Assembly (NCBI GenBank): GCA_025936755.1
Contig: JAICSS010000002.1
Location: forward strand, 81,845 to 145,844
Direction: 5' to 3'
DNA length: 64,000 nt
Source: Solirubrobacterales bacterium
GTDB taxonomy: Bacteria; Actinomycetota; Thermoleophilia; Solirubrobacterales; 70-9
Of this stretch, positions 8,723 to 16,489 are shown in pieces (the stretch's first letter is position 1; every line of letters begins with the position of its first letter). The position numbers were made by a program, and so were the translations under genes. The notes below the pieces were generated by a model that did not search any database, was not told where the DNA came from, and saw only the letters and a program-made list of their open reading frames with translations.

Positions 8723-9502
8723 ATGAAGCGCCGATCGCTGCGGCTGATTCCGGTACTCGCCCTCACCATTGCCGTGATCGTCGCCGGCAACGCCCTCGCC
8801 GAAAAGGCGACTGTGGTCCGAGCCGGCAACCTGGTGCTGAGGATCAACGGCGGCGTCACGCCGAAGAAGCTGCCCAGGCACCGGCTCGCACCGATCGCGT
8901 TGCGCGCCTCCGGCAGCCTGGCCACCGGCGACGGGAGCCATCCGCCGGCGACGAAGACGGTCACCATCGACTTCGACAAGCACGGCACGATCAACGCCCG
9001 CGGCCTCCCTGTCTGCCGGGCGGGCAGGCTGCAGTCACGCGACACCAAGGCGGCGGTCGCCGCCTGCCGCCCGGCGCTGGTCGGCCGTGGCACGACCAGC
9101 GTCGAGGTCGCCCTTCCCGAATCGCGGCCGTTCACCGCAAAGGGGCCGCTTGCCCTCTTCAACGGCGGCGTCAGGCACGGGGTCACGACGATGTTCATCC
9201 ACGCCTACGTCTCGGTGCCGACGCCGACGGCGATCGTCACCGTGGTCAAGATCAAGAAGATCCACAAGGGGCCATACGGCACCCGCGCCGTCGCCCGGAT
9301 ACCCAAGATCGCCGGGGGCAGCGGTTCGCTGACCCACTTCGCCTTCTCCATCCACCGCACCTTCGAGCGCGGCGGCAGGAAGCAGAGCTACCTGCTCGCG
9401 CGCTGCGCCAACGGCAGGTTCCGGGCGCACGCGACGATTCAGACCAGCGACGGCACCCGGATCTCCGGCTCGATCCTGCGCCGCTGTGTCGCAGTCGGCT
9501 GA
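8723..9502 (+). CDS. secreted protein of a family seen in Thermoleophilia
   Basis: A 259-residue exported protein with a clear signal peptide (LIPVLALTIAVIVAGNALA). Characteristic blocks are NGGVTPKKLPRHRLAPIAL, a KTVTIDFDKHGTINARGLP strand, paired Cys in LPVCRAG...AACRPALVGRG, and two C-terminal Cys (LARCANG, LRRCVAVG) that could form disulfides. I recall similar uncharacterised proteins in large numbers from Solirubrobacter-type genomes; no biochemical role is known to me. The ATG is preceded by an AAGGGAG ribosome site. It is probably independent of the gene upstream, given the hairpins between them. Confidence 0.72.
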   Translation: MKRRSLRLIPVLALTIAVIVAGNALAEKATVVRAGNLVLRINGGVTPKKLPRHRLAPIALRASGSLATGDGSHPPATKTVTIDFDKHGTINARGLPVCRAGRLQSRDTKAAVAACRPALVGRGTTSVEVALPESRPFTAKGPLALFNGGVRHGVTTMFIHAYVSVPTPTAIVTVVKIKKIHKGPYGTRAVARIPKIAGGSGSLTHFAFSIHRTFERGGRKQSYLLARCANGRFRAHATIQTSDGTRISGSILRRCVAVG

Positions 9503-9510
9503 ACGATGAG

Positions 9511-10005
9511 TCAGCCCGCTGCTCGCAATGCCCGGCGGAAGCCGGCGACCGACTGGGGGCCAAGCAGGGTCGCTGCGATCCTCCCCTCAGAATCGAGGAC
9601 GATCGTCGCCGGCAAGCCGATGAAGCCGTAGGGCGCGCCATAGACGCCGTTGGGATCGTCGAGCACCGGGAACCTCCAGCCGAACTGCCGCAGGAAGGAG
9701 CGGGCGCTCGCTTCCCGGTCGGTGTAGTCGACGCCGACGAGAGCAGCCCGCCCGTGCAGGGTGCGGTCGAGCCGCTCCAATTCCGGGGCCTCTTCGCGGC
9801 AGGGCTCGCACCAGCTGGCCCAGAAGTTGATCAGCGCCGGCTCGCCTCTCAGGCCGGCGAGCGTGACCCTCGGGCCCTGCAGGACCTTGGCCGGGAGCGG
9901 GTAGGCCGGCTGCCCCGTCGTGCCGTTGCCGCCCGCGGTGGCGATCTCGACGGCGATCAGCGCGACGACCCCGAGCCCCAAGGCGAAGTAGAGCCGGCGG
10001 CGCAC
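9511..10005 (-). CDS. TlpA-like membrane-anchored thiol-disulfide protein
   Basis: A 164-residue protein with an N-terminal anchor (LYFALGLGVVALIAVEIATAG) and a thioredoxin fold facing the periplasm. The active site is WASWCEPCREEAP (C66, C69), and the cis-proline loop reads GLPAT. TlpA/ResA proteins reduce apocytochrome c or the Cys pairs of CuA and Sco. The gene starts 6 bp after sco1, so the pair forms an operon, probably serving the oxidase encoded about 8 kb upstream. Confidence 0.88.
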   Translation of the reverse strand: MRRRLYFALGLGVVALIAVEIATAGGNGTTGQPAYPLPAKVLQGPRVTLAGLRGEPALINFWASWCEPCREEAPELERLDRTLHGRAALVGVDYTDREASARSFLRQFGWRFPVLDDPNGVYGAPYGFIGLPATIVLDSEGRIAATLLGPQSVAGFRRALRAAG

Positions 10006-10011
10006 GCGAGC

Positions 10012-10620
10012 CTACTCTTCTGCGAGCAGCGGGACGTCGTGCACCAGCTCGGCCGGCTTGAAGTCAGACGGATAGAGCGTGGTGACCCTGCCGCTGCCGT
10101 CGATCCCGTAGATCAGGGCGGAGTGCTCGACCAGGTCGCGCCCGGCCTTCGCCGGCTTGGCGACGATGTTCCAGTCCTTCCAGACGCGACCGAGTTCGGT
10201 CCTGCTGCCGATCAGGTACTTCATCTTGCCCTTCATGCCGTGGTCGTCGACGAACGCCGTCACCGTCCTGCGGTTGTCGCCGCGGGGGTCGGTCGAAACC
10301 GCGATCACCTGCACGTCCTTTGCCTTCGGGCCGAGCTCGGCGAGGGCGGTTTTGATGTGGCTGACGATCAGCGGGCAGGTGTCTGGGCAATGGGTGTAGA
10401 TGAAGGTGAGGAGGACCGCCTTGCCCCGGTAGCCCTCGAGGTCGACGGGTTCAGAGAGGTAGTTGCGCAGCCGCAGCGGCGGCGCCGCCTTGCGGGAGGA
10501 GGCTTCGGCGCCTGCGAACCCAGCCTGAGCGGCGCCCGCCCCGGTCGCCGGGGAATCACCACCGCAGCCGGCGAACACGAGCCCGCCCAGGGCGATTGCA
10601 GCGACTATCGCTCGTAGCAT
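10012..10620 (-). CDS. SCO1/SenC copper chaperone lipoprotein
   Basis: A 202-residue protein. Residues 1-19 form a lipoprotein signal ending in LVFAGC with Cys19. The Sco fold carries the copper-binding THCPDTC pair (C78, C82) and the third ligand H166 in LVEHSALIYG. Sco proteins deliver or reduce copper for the CuA centre of oxidase subunit II. It is first gene of the sco1-tlpA unit; the upstream region 10621-10802 is non-coding. The symbol is left blank because naming differs between genomes (sco1, senC, ypmQ). Confidence 0.9.
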   Translation of the reverse strand: MLRAIVAAIALGGLVFAGCGGDSPATGAGAAQAGFAGAEASSRKAAPPLRLRNYLSEPVDLEGYRGKAVLLTFIYTHCPDTCPLIVSHIKTALAELGPKAKDVQVIAVSTDPRGDNRRTVTAFVDDHGMKGKMKYLIGSRTELGRVWKDWNIVAKPAKAGRDLVEHSALIYGIDGSGRVTTLYPSDFKPAELVHDVPLLAEE

Positions 10621-10773
10621 CGGCGCCAGAAGATAGGCGAGACCCTTAAAGGCTGATGAAGGCCGCGCTCTTGATCGTCGTATCTCTGACTACCCGGCAG
10701 GGGAGGGGCGGGGCGGACCTGTAGATCAGCACCGGCGAAGAAGTCGACGGTGCTTCGCGCAGTCGCAGCTCGA

Positions 10774-10797
10774 AACTCGCTTGATAAGCGGGCTTTC
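10774..10797 (-). terminator. probable original terminator of the initiator tRNA, now cut off by the island
   Basis: AAACTCGCTT and AAGCGGGCTTT form a stem with a 3-base loop (one A-C mismatch, one wobble). It lies 5 bp beyond the truncated tRNA copy at 10803, exactly where a terminator for the intact gene would have been before insertion. Flanking A/T runs are short, so strength is uncertain. Confidence 0.5.
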
Positions 10798-10802
10798 GTC
10801 CT

Positions 10803-10845
<43 letters not shown>

Positions 10846-10942
10846 ATTGATCCGCTGGATCGGCTGGACTACGTGGAGCTAGGTTTCAAGCCGATTTCCC
10901 GAGATCGAGCTACGTGGGGATCGGCTGGAATCTGTGGGGCAT

Positions 10943-10963
10943 GTTGCCCCATTCGTTGCCCCA
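10943..10963 (-). repeat. tandem TTGCCCCA repeat near the distal island end; possible integrase tail remnant
   Basis: Two TTGCCCCA units, 13 bp apart start to start. On the - strand this reads WGNEWGN at the end of a short open stretch (from about 11010 to the TAG at 10911-10913). A 19/21-identical copy in the same orientation lies at 18442-18462 near the other end. It may be recombinase arm sites or the eroded 3' end of a tyrosine recombinase gene. Confidence 0.45.
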
Positions 10964-11011
10964 GCGGCGCTTCGGATGAAAGGGCAGATCTAGCCAAGAA
11001 ATGCCCGAGAG

Positions 11012-11701
11012 CTACGGATGCTCGGCGAAAAGCCGGGGCATCCGCTCTTCGAGGTCAATGACCTTCACGTGCGCCCCATGCTTGGCCGTGAAATCCGCGA
11101 TCGCCATGTCCAAGGAGCCGAACTTGTCCTCAAACAATCTCTGGGTCCGTGAGGAGCGATCCAGGCCCCAGCTCGCCTTCGACCTGCTCGTCTGAAGGAA
11201 GCGGATAGGTTGCTCGCCGAGAACGTACAACTCCGCTGCCTTGTCGGACTCCTCCGCAGCCAGGTGGACGAGGTCCTTGAACGTCTGCCGCTTGCGCATG
11301 GCGTCGCTCCCTTTCCACCGGGCCAGCTTGAACTCCGCGACCCGGCGGTCCGTCTCTAGGTCGAATGGCCGCGCCCTGTCGTTGCCTGCCGCGAGAGACG
11401 GGCGAGCTATCACCTCGCCCGGTTGAAGCAATGCCGGGAGGGAGAGTGCGATCGCCGTCGCGTGAATCACGTCACTCACCCGACCGATTCGCGCCCTGAC
11501 CGTTATCGCGTCCTGGAGCAGGCCGGGGGAAATACCGGCGTCCTCGAGCAGACCGCCGACTTCCGCCTGCGTCGTTCCCTCCAACGCCTCCTCCAGACTG
11601 GCGATGGTGTCCGTCAACGGGGCTCGATCAAGAAAGGTCCCCAACGATCTCAGCGCGGATGGAAAGTCGTCACCGCTCTGCACGCGACGAGGATATGGCA
11701 A
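11012..11701 (-). CDS. putative PD-(D/E)XK nuclease of the island
   Basis: A 229-residue protein with no family I can name. The middle holds a PD-(D/E)XK-like core, PFDLETDRRVAEFKLARWKG, with D114 or D118 followed by E123-F-K125; the region before it is helical (IASLEEALEGTTQAEV) and the region after it mixed alpha/beta. It follows the OLD gene on the same strand after a 71-bp gap and so is probably its operon partner. The start shown is TTG at 11701; GTG at 11683 is equally possible, and neither has a clear ribosome site. Function as a DNase is inference from the motif and context. Confidence 0.65.
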   Translation of the reverse strand: MPYPRRVQSGDDFPSALRSLGTFLDRAPLTDTIASLEEALEGTTQAEVGGLLEDAGISPGLLQDAITVRARIGRVSDVIHATAIALSLPALLQPGEVIARPSLAAGNDRARPFDLETDRRVAEFKLARWKGSDAMRKRQTFKDLVHLAAEESDKAAELYVLGEQPIRFLQTSRSKASWGLDRSSRTQRLFEDKFGSLDMAIADFTAKHGAHVKVIDLEERMPRLFAEHP

Positions 11702-11772
11702 CGAGGGAAGGGAACGGACATCAGAACGGGGGCGCGCCTGGGACGCGCTGGGGCCGAACCGAGCGCCGGCGG

Positions 11773-13632
11773 CTACGCAGCTAAACCCCGCACAGCGTCA
11801 AGGACATCGAGAAGAAAGTCAGGTGGCTGCCCAGCCTGGGCCGCCGCCTGACGGTAGACGCGCGGGTTCTTGTGAGCTCTGACGCCGAGTTCCTCTCCAA
11901 TGCGGCTGCAGGCCTCTCCGAAAGCAGGCCACAGAGACTCTAGGTCGCTCTCAAGGGTGTCTGCGAAGTTGGCGCAACAGTTACGCAGGCCCCGCTCGGG
12001 CCAATCGGTGGCTTGCTCACCGCAGAGTTCGAGGATCTGGCGATTGCGCTTTGCTTGGCCGCCGTCCTGGCCCTCGATATCTCCGTCGAAAAGTGCGACG
12101 AACGGAATGTCAAGCTGGCGAAGTATCGCGATGGCAATGACGACGTTGGCCTTTGGCCCACATGGGGAGACTGCTACCCCGTCGCCGTCGAGTCCGCCCT
12201 GGGTGTCGGCAATGCCTTCGAATACAGCAGCGTCGGTCTCTCCCTCGCAAAGAAGGACCGCCCGAGCAAAGATCGCCTCGCGAAGGCTGTCGGCAAGGGC
12301 CCTTTCAACGTTCTCGGTTACGTCCTTGCCGTAATCGACTGCCTCGATCGTCTCCGCGATGGACGCCGGATTCGCGGCGACACAGGAGCTGCTGCCGTCA
12401 GTCAGCCGCCGGCAGAGACGCAAGTCGGCGAACAGGGCGGGGCGGCTGAAGTAGGGGGAATGCGTGCTGTATGCGACCTGGATCGCCCGCGGGCCCTCGG
12501 TTCCCGCCAGGCGCTCCAAGGTCGCGGCGAGGGCCCTTGCCTGCAGCGGGTGCTGGTAAAGCTCCGGCTCCTCCACTGCAAGCATCAAAGTTCGGGGACT
12601 GCCGGCATGGCCTTCGTCGGTCTCCCCGCTTTCACGTTCTGCGATCTCATGCAGCAGGCCGATGACAAGCGCTCGCTGAAGCCCGTGACCTTGCAACTCA
12701 GGATCGATGGGGTGCCCGCCTCGATCGCTGACCTGGGCGCGAACAGAAATGTCTGGGGGGCGGGGCGGAGAGATCTGGTCCTGGAGCTTGATGGCAGCCC
12801 CTGGAAAGTAGTCCCCGACCCGCTTGGTGAGACCGGAGCTGATCGAGATCAGCTCCGACCCGCGTGCCTGGCCGACGACTTTCTCTATTGCGTCTTGGGC
12901 ATCGGCCTGGAGCTTCTCGATCCGCTCGATCGAGGACTCGTCAAGGCCCTCAAGGACTGCCAGAAGGCGGGCGAGGGTGCCCCTGCGGCGGTCGTCGCTC
13001 AGGGCGTCAGAAGCACTCGCCGTGGCCGAGACGAAGACGTAGTCGAAGCGACTTTCGAGAGTAGGAGTGCCGGTAAAGCCCCGTAGGTGGCGGGCCTCGG
13101 CAGCCATCAACTCGCACTTCTCCGGGTGCTCGCGCTCCCAGACCTCCATATTGGTCTTGATCTCGTCGGCACTCCGCGCTGGATCGGGAAGTCCAAGCTC
13201 CTCCCCGTGGTCGCGGTGCAGCGCGACATAGGCGTTGCGCAGGTCCCGTGCGCCCGAAATCGCGCGAACTGGCATGAAGTCCGGAAAAACCATGGCATTC
13301 CCGGAAAGCTTCTCGCCGTTGGCTTCGCTCCAACTCCGCGTCAAGATCGTTGTCGAGCCCTGGACATAGGCCCCCAAAGCCTCTCGGTCGCCATCGTTTA
13401 GGTCGCCGAACGTCACCGCGACCACGACCTCCCCGACGGGCTCGGGATCGTCAGCGCCGCGGTGGCGATCGCGTTCCTCGAGATCGCCGCCGTGGAAGAA
13501 CCAATCAAGGGCATTCAGGACCGTGGACTTCCCGGCGCCGCCAGCACCGACAAGCGCGGTGAGGTGGTCGAAATCGACCTCCAAGGTTGCGAGGCACCGG
13601 AAACCCGCTATTTGGACCTGCGAAATCCTCAC
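11773..13632 (-). CDS. OLD-family ATPase-TOPRIM nuclease
   Basis: A 619-residue protein starting with the typical MRISQVQIAGFR. An ABC/SMC-type ATPase occupies about 1-400: Walker A GAGGAGKST (29-37), signature QGHGLQRA (314-321), Walker B LMLAVEEPE (349-357) and the switch His in STHSPYF. A TOPRIM nuclease domain follows with LLCEGETD (E464) and ALFDGD (515-518). OLD proteins cut DNA in ATP-controlled fashion and act in phage defence, alone or with partners as in Gabija. Here there is no UvrD-like helicase; the neighbour downstream is a small nuclease candidate and upstream lies vsr on the opposite strand. Confidence 0.92.
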   Translation of the reverse strand: MRISQVQIAGFRCLATLEVDFDHLTALVGAGGAGKSTVLNALDWFFHGGDLEERDRHRGADDPEPVGEVVVAVTFGDLNDGDREALGAYVQGSTTILTRSWSEANGEKLSGNAMVFPDFMPVRAISGARDLRNAYVALHRDHGEELGLPDPARSADEIKTNMEVWEREHPEKCELMAAEARHLRGFTGTPTLESRFDYVFVSATASASDALSDDRRRGTLARLLAVLEGLDESSIERIEKLQADAQDAIEKVVGQARGSELISISSGLTKRVGDYFPGAAIKLQDQISPPRPPDISVRAQVSDRGGHPIDPELQGHGLQRALVIGLLHEIAERESGETDEGHAGSPRTLMLAVEEPELYQHPLQARALAATLERLAGTEGPRAIQVAYSTHSPYFSRPALFADLRLCRRLTDGSSSCVAANPASIAETIEAVDYGKDVTENVERALADSLREAIFARAVLLCEGETDAAVFEGIADTQGGLDGDGVAVSPCGPKANVVIAIAILRQLDIPFVALFDGDIEGQDGGQAKRNRQILELCGEQATDWPERGLRNCCANFADTLESDLESLWPAFGEACSRIGEELGVRAHKNPRVYRQAAAQAGQPPDFLLDVLDAVRGLAA

Positions 13633-13735
13633 GAGCGCACTCCCCGCAACGCCGCTGCAACAATGGGCTACCTGTCCGCAACGTAGCCGCTGGCGCGGTC
13701 GGTTAGGTCCAGGAATTCAGCAGACCGCGACTCAA

Positions 13736-14173
13736 ATGGTCGACCACCTTTCCAAAGAGGGCCGGAGCCGAGTGATGTCTCGGATTCGGTCAACGGATAC
13801 CGGGCCCGAGCTCGCCCTGCGGAAGGCTCTCTATGCCGCGGGGGTAAGGGGTTGGCGCTGCAACGTTCGAACTCTTCCCGGCAAGCCGGACCTAGCGTTC
13901 ACGCGCGCCCGGGTTGCGGTCTTCTGCGACGGGGCTTTCTGGCACGGTCATCCAGAACACTTCACCCCTGGAAAATCAGGACCCTACTGGGACAGCAAGA
14001 TCGCCCGCACCCAGGATAGAGACCGGCACGCGAACAGCGCGCTCGCGGATATGGGTTGGCTGGTTCTTCGCTTTTGGGACTTCGAGATCGCACGGAACCT
14101 AGAGCAGTGCGTATCGCGAACTGCCGAGCTAGTGAGGTCGAGGCGAGCCGAAACTGGTACCCATGCCGGGTAG
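13736..14173 (+). CDS. vsr: very-short-patch-repair (Vsr) endonuclease
   Basis: A 145-residue nickase that starts repair of T:G mismatches left by deamination of 5-methylcytosine. Recognisable blocks: RSRVMSRIRSTDTGPELALRKALYAAG, then GKPDLAFTRARVAVFCDGAFWHGHPEH with the catalytic Asp and His pairs, then a C-terminal RFWDFEIARN segment. ATG at 13736 precedes the conserved MVDHLSKEGRSRVM start. It is convergent with the methyltransferase gene, only 6 bp apart at the stops. Presence with an m5C methyltransferase is the usual pairing. Confidence 0.93.
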   Translation: MVDHLSKEGRSRVMSRIRSTDTGPELALRKALYAAGVRGWRCNVRTLPGKPDLAFTRARVAVFCDGAFWHGHPEHFTPGKSGPYWDSKIARTQDRDRHANSALADMGWLVLRFWDFEIARNLEQCVSRTAELVRSRRAETGTHAG

Positions 14174-14179
14174 GAGACA

Positions 14180-16483
14180 TCACACCCGCACCGCAGACTC
14201 CCGATCGTCTCGAATATCAAGCAGCGAATACTGGGCCAGTTTGGGAACTGACTCTGGGGTCCACTTGTTCCGATGCGCTCGAATCAGGTTGTTGGCGATC
14301 AACTCTGCGAGGAGCGGCGGGAAAGCGTTTCCGACTTGGAGACACTGGGCTTCACGGGAACCCCTGAACTCGATGGAATCGGGAAAGGTCTGAAGGCGCG
14401 CAGCCTCGCGCACCGTCAAACTGCGCGGCAGCCAGGGGTGGACGGGGAAAGCGTTGTGTCCAGGCACCAGAGTGATGCTTGGCTTCTTTCGGTCCAGCCG
14501 CTTGAAGACGTGGCTGAAGTGCTTGATTTCCTTCGTGCGATATCCCTTTTTCAGCTCTTTCGGAAGAGCCTCGATATCGAGGCGCCCGCCCTCCGGAATC
14601 AATTGGTACCGGGCAACCTGAAGCGCCTTGTGCCGCATCGGCACGTGGCACGTGTGCAGGTCGTAGGCGGACTCATCGGCCAGGTCACTAATCGCCTCGC
14701 CTACAGTGCGATGCGGCTTCTGCCAGTCGGTCGGGTTCTCGAAAAACTTCCTCTTTGGCCACGGAATGACCAGACCCGACCTATTCGCCATCAGAATGAA
14801 CCGGCGCCGATGCTGGGGGACCCCGAAGTCGGCCGCATCGATTACACCGGCCTCCACTGAGCCATATCCGAGACCATCCAAGCGGGACATAGCCTCGCGT
14901 ACAAACTTCCCGTCTTCCAGCGTCGCGAACCCTGCAACGTTCTCCATAACCACCCACTCGGGCTCAAGCCGCGCAACCATGTCCAAATACGACATAACAA
15001 GCCGATTCCGCGGATCTCCAGTCCCAGCGGCTTTCCTGTTCTTGGCGAGCCTGCGCTTGCCGAAGATCGAAAACCCCTGGCAAGGGGGGCCGCCCACAAC
15101 CGCAAAGGGCGAACCGCCCGAAGCCTCGATCACCTCGGCCTGGGCCGATGGCAAGGACAGATCACCGAGGACAAACGGAATCTGAGGATGGTTCGCAGCA
15201 TGAGTCGCGGCAACGTCTTTGTTGAAGTCCGCTGCGACGATAGGACGGAACCCCGCTCGCTCGAAGCCGAGCAAGAACCCCCCGGCACCCGAGAAGAGGT
15301 CAACGACCGTCGGAGCGTCAGGGTCAGGGGCCGGGCGCAACCGTCGCTCTGGGTTCACCTTCACGCGCGGGGACGGCGCGCTTCGCCTAGCGCTGGTGAA
15401 CCTCGCCGCCTCGCCGCGCAGCGGAAGAATGTGGTCCCAAACTGACCGGGCGAGGACCTGGGCGAGAAGCGGGGGAACTGCATTTCCGACCTGGATGCAC
15501 TGTCGGCGCCTGTCTCCCTCAAACACATAGTCGTCGGGAAACGTCTGGAGTCTCGCAGCCTCGCGGGGAGTGAGGCTGCGATCGAGGACGGGATGCACTG
15601 GCAGAGCGTTGTTCCCTGGAACAATCGTCAATGACGGCCGCTCTCGGTGTAGGCGCTTGTAGGTGCTTCCGAAGTTCTTACGCCGGATCTCAGGCGGGAG
15701 CTGGTCGGGCGGCGGGAGCATCCCGCCCTCTGGAATCAGTTGGTAGCGGGCAATGACCTTCTCGGTGTGAGCAAGAGCGGTGTGGTTGGGAACTTCGGCC
15801 TCGGTGCGATCCATGAGGTCATTGATCGCCTGCCCCACGGTGAGGTGGCCTTTTCTCCTCCCCTCCCCATGCGTTGGCTCAGGAAAGGAGTATTCGATGC
15901 GCGGATCGGCGAACGCGACGAATACGGCCCGCTGTCTCAGTTGCGGCACTCCATAGTCAGCCGCATTAAGGACCTGGAAAGAAACCGTGTATCCAATTGC
16001 CTCAAGGCGCTCGATGACATGGTCTCGATACCGGCCTTTGTACTCCGTGACGATCGCTTTCACATTCTCGATCACGACGGCTTGAGGCTGAATTTCATCC
16101 ACCAGCCGAATGAACGCATCGACTAGCTCGTTGCGAGGATCAGAGGAATGCCGATCGCCGAGCGTTGAGAACCCCTGGCAGGGGGGTCCCCCAATAATTA
16201 TGTCCGGCCGTCGACCCTTCGTCGCAGACATCAACGCATCGGCGGTAAGGGAGCGTACGTCCTCCTGAACGAAGGGAACACCGGGCCAGTTCCGTTCATG
16301 CGTCTTCGCTGCGGCAGAGTCAACGTCGCTCGCAGCGAGCAGCCGGAATCCGGCCTGCAGAAACCCCAGGTCGAGCCCGCCGCCGCCAACGAACAGCCCT
16401 AGAGCCGTGGGGACCCCTTTTACCGTCCGAGCCCGCTTCGCTCGTTCCTTTGGTGTCTCGTGTCGGTAGTCGCGATACGCCAT
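14180..16483 (-). CDS. double-headed DNA (cytosine-5) methyltransferase (two fused MTase modules)
   Basis: A 767-residue protein with two complete m5C methyltransferases. Module 1 (about 25-352): motif I LGLFVGGGGLDLGF, motif IV GGPPCQGFS (C102), motif VI IENV, motif VIII QLRQRAV, motif X QVGNAVPPLL. Module 2 (about 391-745): FSGAGGFLLGF, GGPPCQGFS (C468), MENV, QHRRRFI, QVGNAFPPLL. A polar linker (353-390) joins them. The two halves share unusual blocks outside the standard motifs (ARYQLIPEGG; VPG-N-A-PVHP), so they arose by duplication. It starts 6 bp after the nuclease gene and probably forms an operon with it. Both catalytic Cys are intact, so both heads should be active. Confidence 0.94.
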   Translation of the reverse strand: MAYRDYRHETPKERAKRARTVKGVPTALGLFVGGGGLDLGFLQAGFRLLAASDVDSAAAKTHERNWPGVPFVQEDVRSLTADALMSATKGRRPDIIIGGPPCQGFSTLGDRHSSDPRNELVDAFIRLVDEIQPQAVVIENVKAIVTEYKGRYRDHVIERLEAIGYTVSFQVLNAADYGVPQLRQRAVFVAFADPRIEYSFPEPTHGEGRRKGHLTVGQAINDLMDRTEAEVPNHTALAHTEKVIARYQLIPEGGMLPPPDQLPPEIRRKNFGSTYKRLHRERPSLTIVPGNNALPVHPVLDRSLTPREAARLQTFPDDYVFEGDRRRQCIQVGNAVPPLLAQVLARSVWDHILPLRGEAARFTSARRSAPSPRVKVNPERRLRPAPDPDAPTVVDLFSGAGGFLLGFERAGFRPIVAADFNKDVAATHAANHPQIPFVLGDLSLPSAQAEVIEASGGSPFAVVGGPPCQGFSIFGKRRLAKNRKAAGTGDPRNRLVMSYLDMVARLEPEWVVMENVAGFATLEDGKFVREAMSRLDGLGYGSVEAGVIDAADFGVPQHRRRFILMANRSGLVIPWPKRKFFENPTDWQKPHRTVGEAISDLADESAYDLHTCHVPMRHKALQVARYQLIPEGGRLDIEALPKELKKGYRTKEIKHFSHVFKRLDRKKPSITLVPGHNAFPVHPWLPRSLTVREAARLQTFPDSIEFRGSREAQCLQVGNAFPPLLAELIANNLIRAHRNKWTPESVPKLAQYSLLDIRDDRESAVRV

Positions 16484-16489
16484 GGGCGC

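Noticed and set aside
13007..14367. Short frames on both strands around vsr and the OLD gene start as extra island genes
   Set aside because: They overlap genes with clear motifs and have poor codon use; none has a ribosome site or known motif.
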